The translations under genes and the position numbers were made by a program. This document shows positions 6,970 through 9,707 of a stretch of DNA of 9,707 bases, in pieces. The DNA is from Akkermansiaceae bacterium (GTDB lineage Bacteria > Verrucomicrobiota > Verrucomicrobiia > Verrucomicrobiales > Akkermansiaceae), in assembly GCA_025457805.1 (NCBI GenBank), contig JALOTR010000053.1, forward strand, positions 1 to 9,707. Reading direction: 5' to 3'. Position 1 is the first letter of the stretch. Each line of letters starts with the position of its first letter. Under the pieces are notes generated by a model. The model saw nothing but the letters and a program-made list of their open reading frames with translations. It was not told the DNA's origin and searched no databases.

Positions 6970-8706
6970 TTAGCAACTCAAGTCACGCAGATCCGCCGCA
7001 TCTCCGGCACCGCCCGCGGCGGCATCGTGGTGCACTTCCCACGAGCCGTCGGGTTTGATTTCCAGACAGGAATCGTAGTGCAGGCGCGACTCGCCGTTTT
7101 TCGATAGAATAACCACCGCGATGCTCTGCGCGGCCAGCATGTCGAGGATGGTGGAGATCTGCGACTTGGGCAGCGATGAACCGGGGCGGTCGAGGTAAAC
7201 AAAGGCTGGCTTCGCAAGAAAGATGCGGGCGATGGACAGCATGTGCTGCTCGCCGATGGAAAAAACATCGTCCCAATCCTTGTCCGCGCCCAGCCCTCCG
7301 GCACGTTCCACGGTTTCCTCCAGCCCGAGCTTGCGCAGCACGGCGATGATCTCCTCGTCCAGAGTGACGTTTTCCATCCCGGTCCTCAACAACACATCGC
7401 GCAGCGCTCCGGGCGGCAGATAGGGCCGCTCGGGAAGAAACAGGATATCATCCAACCCGGGCCGGACGATCTTTCCGCTGCCACAATCCCACACGCTCGC
7501 TGTGGCGCGGAACAGCGCGACCTTTGAAGCATCATCAGGGCCGGTGAAGAGCCAGCGCGAACCCTGCTTCACTTCGAGATTCAGGTTTTCCACCAACACC
7601 CGCGAGTTGTCGGAGCTGCGCAGGGTGACATTTTCATAGATCACTTTGCCCGGAGCTTCCTCAATGCGGATGGCACAGGGATGGGTGTGATGCGTTTTCT
7701 CAATCGCCTCGCTGAGGATATGCAACCGCGCGGTGACAGCGGAGAACGCGGAGATGGATTGGAACTGGGTGACGATCAGTGAAAACGCACCCAACAAGGT
7801 CGCGAAGGCCATGGTGGATTGGGTGATGACACCGAACTCCACTTTTCCCGCGATGAAATACGGAGCAATGATCAGAGCGGGAATGATCTGGATGAAATAG
7901 TTATATCCATTGGTAAAGAACGCAAGATTGCGATTGATGCGGATGAGGCGGCGGAAATTGTAAGTGAGGGAATCCAGGCGGTTCTTCAAACGGGCCTTGA
8001 AACGCCCTTCGCGGTGGGCAAGCGCGATGGATTCCGAGTTTTCCCGCACATGGATGAGGTCGGAACGGAAGTTCGCCTCCATGTCGAGCTGATGATAGTT
8101 GAGACGGATGAGCGGCTTGCCTAACAGAATTGTCATCGCGGAGCCGACCACCGCATAACCAACCGCCACGGAGAACAAGAGCGGGCTGATACTCCAAAGA
8201 ACTCCAGAGAATGAAATGGCGGTGAGCGTGCCATTCAGGATGAGGAGCATGAAAGAAAGCGTCGTCGTCGTGAAGGCCCTCACATCATCGGAGATGCGCT
8301 GATCGGGGTTGGCCACACCGGTGGCGGAGTCGAGCCGGTAGTAAGTCCTGTCCGTGAGATAAGCTTCAGTGAGTTTCGAGGTGAGTTGTTCCCGCCACAG
8401 GATGCCAAGCCGTTCCTCGGTGAAGCGATACAGCGCAAGCACCACGCTCGATAGGACAAACACCACCGCATACATGATCCCCTCCGCTTGGAATCCGGCG
8501 AAATTCTTGTTCTCGATGGCCGACATGAAGTCCCGCCCGACGTAGCTGTTGAGCACGTTGAGGCCGTTGATCGCGATCATCATCACCACCAGCGTCGCCG
8601 CGAAGACCAGCGCCCTCGGCCCTTGCTCGGACCGGACCAACATCATGATCGCACCTTGGAAACGTTTCCAGGTGAGGCGCACTAACTTTCTCCGGTCCTT
8701 GGGCAT
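6970..8706 (-). CDS. SbmA/BacA/YddA-like ABC transporter with degenerate ATPase domain
   Basis: A 578-residue inner-membrane protein from ATG 8706. An upstream TTG (8856) would add 50 residues that look non-coding and contain a -10-like box, so I prefer the ATG. Six hydrophobic segments lie at about 31-52, 77-94, 151-170, 174-195, 268-285 and 297-314. The family motif NPDQRISDDVRAFT (133-146) marks the ABC_membrane_2/SbmA_BacA group (YddA-like, ABCD-type half-transporters). The C-terminal domain (about 345-560) keeps the ABC layout but loses key residues: Walker A is GPDDASKV (389-396; last Gly is Ser, Ser/Thr is Val), the Q-loop Gln is Glu426, the signature is SIGEQ (483-487), the Walker B catalytic Glu is Arg507, the D-loop Asp is Pro513, and the switch His is Lys536. 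Lys395 and Asp506 remain. The frame is open throughout, so it looks retained, not decaying. First gene of an operon with GH94; the substrate is unknown. Confidence 0.88.
   Translation of the reverse strand: MPKDRRKLVRLTWKRFQGAIMMLVRSEQGPRALVFAATLVVMMIAINGLNVLNSYVGRDFMSAIENKNFAGFQAEGIMYAVVFVLSSVVLALYRFTEERLGILWREQLTSKLTEAYLTDRTYYRLDSATGVANPDQRISDDVRAFTTTTLSFMLLILNGTLTAISFSGVLWSISPLLFSVAVGYAVVGSAMTILLGKPLIRLNYHQLDMEANFRSDLIHVRENSESIALAHREGRFKARLKNRLDSLTYNFRRLIRINRNLAFFTNGYNYFIQIIPALIIAPYFIAGKVEFGVITQSTMAFATLLGAFSLIVTQFQSISAFSAVTARLHILSEAIEKTHHTHPCAIRIEEAPGKVIYENVTLRSSDNSRVLVENLNLEVKQGSRWLFTGPDDASKVALFRATASVWDCGSGKIVRPGLDDILFLPERPYLPPGALRDVLLRTGMENVTLDEEIIAVLRKLGLEETVERAGGLGADKDWDDVFSIGEQHMLSIARIFLAKPAFVYLDRPGSSLPKSQISTILDMLAAQSIAVVILSKNGESRLHYDSCLEIKPDGSWEVHHDAAAGGAGDAADLRDLSC
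8652..8674. promoter_or_regulatory. Candidate LacI/CcpA-type operator inside the start of the ABC-family gene
   Basis: Positions 8657-8670 are the perfect 14-bp palindrome TGGAAACGTTTCCA. It fits the TGNNANCGNNNNCA pattern of cre and other LacI-family operators with central CG. Flanking CACC (8652-8655) and GGTG (8671-8674) extend the symmetry, offset by one extra T at 8656. It lies about 35 bases inside the coding sequence from ATG 8706, where a bound repressor could block elongation or act on the nearby promoter. It encodes Trp-Lys-Arg-Phe-Gln, so coding chance is possible. No regulator gene is in the window. Confidence 0.45.
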
Positions 8707-8739
8707 GCCGACGCAAAACTGAGACCATTTCCCGCCCCG

Positions 8740-8745
8740 ATCATA
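8740..8745 (-). promoter_or_regulatory. -10-like box upstream of the ABC-family gene
   Basis: On the minus strand TATGAT matches 5 of 6 consensus -10 bases and lies 33 bases before ATG 8706, leaving a leader of roughly 26 bases. No convincing -35 box sits at 16-18 bases. Its position inside the possible TTG-started extension favours the ATG start. Confidence 0.25.
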
Positions 8746-8866
8746 CGGAAACCTTAACAATCTCTTGCGCGGGGCATGGCAAAATTTCACCGGAAAGGCA
8801 AAGACATTCCCGGTTGCGGGGAAAAATAGTTGCCGCCCCAAGTCGATGATTTCCAATCCGGAGGGA

Positions 8867-8902
8867 GAAATTCCGCGTTTCCAGAATTCGGGTTGGAATT
8901 TC
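8867..8902. repeat. Inverted repeat in the divergent intergenic region
   Basis: GAAATTCC at 8867-8874 and GGAATTTC at 8895-8902 are perfect 8-base inverted arms separated by 20 bases. The right arm overlaps the TTGGAA box proposed as -35 for the radical SAM gene, so a dimeric regulator site is possible. A GAATTC palindrome sits between the arms but is centred 2 bases away, so this is not one simple symmetric structure. Confidence 0.3.
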
Positions 8903-8921
8903 GGCCGGGACCGTTTACTGT
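8893..8921 (+). promoter_or_regulatory. Possible promoter of the radical SAM gene
   Basis: TTGGAA (8893-8898) and TACTGT (8916-8921) are separated by 17 bases. The -35-like box matches 4 of 6 and the -10-like box 3 of 6. Transcription would begin only a few bases before ATG 8934, giving a very short or no leader, which agrees with the lack of a Shine-Dalgarno. The match is weak. Confidence 0.2.
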
Positions 8922-8933
8922 TCGTCCGAACCT

Positions 8934-9707
8934 ATGACCGCGGATACGAAACTCGCCATCCTCGCCGACGCCGCCAAATACGACGCCTCCTGCGCCAGCT
9001 CCGGGGCGATGCGCGGTGACTCGCTTTCCGGCAAGGGCGTGGGCTCCACCGGCGGGGCCGGCATTTGCCACAGCTACGCGCCGGACGGCCGCTGCATTTC
9101 CCTGCTCAAGGTGCTGCTGACCAATGCCTGCATCTACGATTGCCACTACTGCATCAACCGCCGTTCCTCCAACGTCCGCCGCGCCGCATTCACCCCGGAA
9201 GAAGTCGTGAAACTCACGCTCGATTTCTACAAGCGGAATTACATCGAGGGACTCTTCCTCAGTTCCGGCATCATCCGCAGCGCGGACCACACGATGGAGC
9301 AAGTGATCGCCGTGGCCCGGACCTTGCGCGAGGTGCATGACTTCCGGGGTTACATCCACCTCAAGACCATCCCGGAGGCATCGCCGGAACTCATCGAGAC
9401 CGCCGCCCGCTATGCCGACCGGATCAGCATCAATCTCGAACTCCCCACCCAGCAAAGCCTCAACCTGCTCGCTCCGGAAAAAAACATCGCCCGCACCCGC
9501 GTCGCCATGGGCCGCATCCGGGGCAAGCTCGACGAAGCTGCCGCCCGCAAGCGCGATGGCGACCGCAAGCTCCGCCACGCCACCGGCCAGAGCACTCAGG
9601 TGATCGTTGGCGCGGATGCCTCCACGGATGCGGATTTCCTGGCGCGCTCGGATGATCTTTACGGAAATTTCAAACTCCGCCGCGTTTACTACTCCGCCTT
9701 CAGCCCC
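8934..9707 (+). CDS. Radical SAM protein, putative DNA modification/repair family (partial)
   Basis: An open frame from ATG 8934 to the window end gives 258 residues without a stop; the C-terminus lies beyond. The CX3CX2C motif that binds the radical-SAM 4Fe-4S cluster is C66, C70, C73 (CIYDCHYC). Surrounding blocks are characteristic of the putative DNA modification/repair radical SAM family (TIGR03916, from memory): KYDASCASSG at 15-24, GICHSYAPDGRCISLLKVLL at 43-62, the NYIEGLFLSSGIIRS block, GYIHLKTIPEASPEL, GQSTQVIVGAD and RRVYYSAFSP. Further cysteines C20, C45 and C54 lie in conserved blocks and could bind more metal. In many genomes the next gene encodes a partner carrying a uracil-DNA glycosylase-like domain, hence the presumed link to DNA; the reaction is not established to my knowledge. 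It is transcribed divergently from the ABC-GH94 operon. A start further downstream would lose the conserved KYDASCASSG block. No Shine-Dalgarno. Confidence 0.92.
   Translation, partial: MTADTKLAILADAAKYDASCASSGAMRGDSLSGKGVGSTGGAGICHSYAPDGRCISLLKVLLTNACIYDCHYCINRRSSNVRRAAFTPEEVVKLTLDFYKRNYIEGLFLSSGIIRSADHTMEQVIAVARTLREVHDFRGYIHLKTIPEASPELIETAARYADRISINLELPTQQSLNLLAPEKNIARTRVAMGRIRGKLDEAAARKRDGDRKLRHATGQSTQVIVGADASTDADFLARSDDLYGNFKLRRVYYSAFSP

Noticed and set aside
6970..8706. ABC-family gene as a decaying pseudogene
   Set aside because: There are no frameshifts or internal stops, and the membrane half and the fold-defining parts of the C-terminal domain are kept. Several independent substitutions at catalytic positions fit functional specialisation better than random decay.
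8707..8856. N-terminal extension of the ABC-family protein from TTG 8856
   Set aside because: The 50 added residues do not resemble the family, the start codon is TTG, a -10-like box lies inside the extension, and ATG 8706 gives a normal family length.

Overview
The window looks like a chromosomal segment from a Verrucomicrobiota bacterium, possibly near Luteolibacter, Haloferula or Akkermansia. This rests on impression, not a search: moderately GC-rich coding DNA, almost no Shine-Dalgarno sequences at gene starts, and coiled-coil membrane proteins carrying a small beta-rich module that I associate with Verrucomicrobia and Planctomycetes. I see no RNA genes, insertion sequences, CRISPR arrays or long repeats. 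No stretch over 300 bases lacks a gene.

Layout. (1) Positions 1-2134, plus strand: a tandem run of three related genes. The first is present only as its C-terminal end. The next two each encode one N-terminal membrane segment, a long coiled coil, a beta-rich module and a C-terminal helical hairpin. (2) 2256-3557, plus strand: a complete Xaa-Pro aminopeptidase (pepP type) with all metal ligands, starting at GTG. (3) 3564-6941, minus strand: a large GH94-type glycoside phosphorylase, convergent with pepP with only 6 bases between stop codons. (4) 6970-8706, minus strand: a membrane protein of the SbmA/BacA/YddA-like ABC family, immediately upstream of the GH94 gene and probably cotranscribed with it. 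(5) 8707-8933: a divergent intergenic region. (6) 8934-9707, plus strand, running off the end: a radical SAM protein of the putative DNA modification/repair family usually linked to a uracil-DNA glycosylase-like partner.

The most interesting unit is the minus-strand pair. The ABC protein has an intact reading frame, yet its nucleotide-binding domain departs from consensus at Walker A, Q-loop, signature, catalytic glutamate, D-loop and switch histidine, so it looks like a pseudo-ATPase attached to a transporter. About 35 bases inside this gene lies a perfect 14-bp palindrome with central CG, TGGAAACGTTTCCA, which fits a LacI/CcpA-type operator and suits a sugar-responsive operon. At the junction with the GH94 gene, the only strong Shine-Dalgarno in the window sits ideally for a four-codon mini-ORF whose stop overlaps the GH94 start codon, suggesting translational coupling. 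A working hypothesis is that the pair handles a beta-glucan oligosaccharide (GH94 relatives include 1,2-beta-oligoglucan phosphorylase and the C-terminal part of cyclic beta-1,2-glucan synthases), with an ABC-derived membrane protein that may no longer use ATP.
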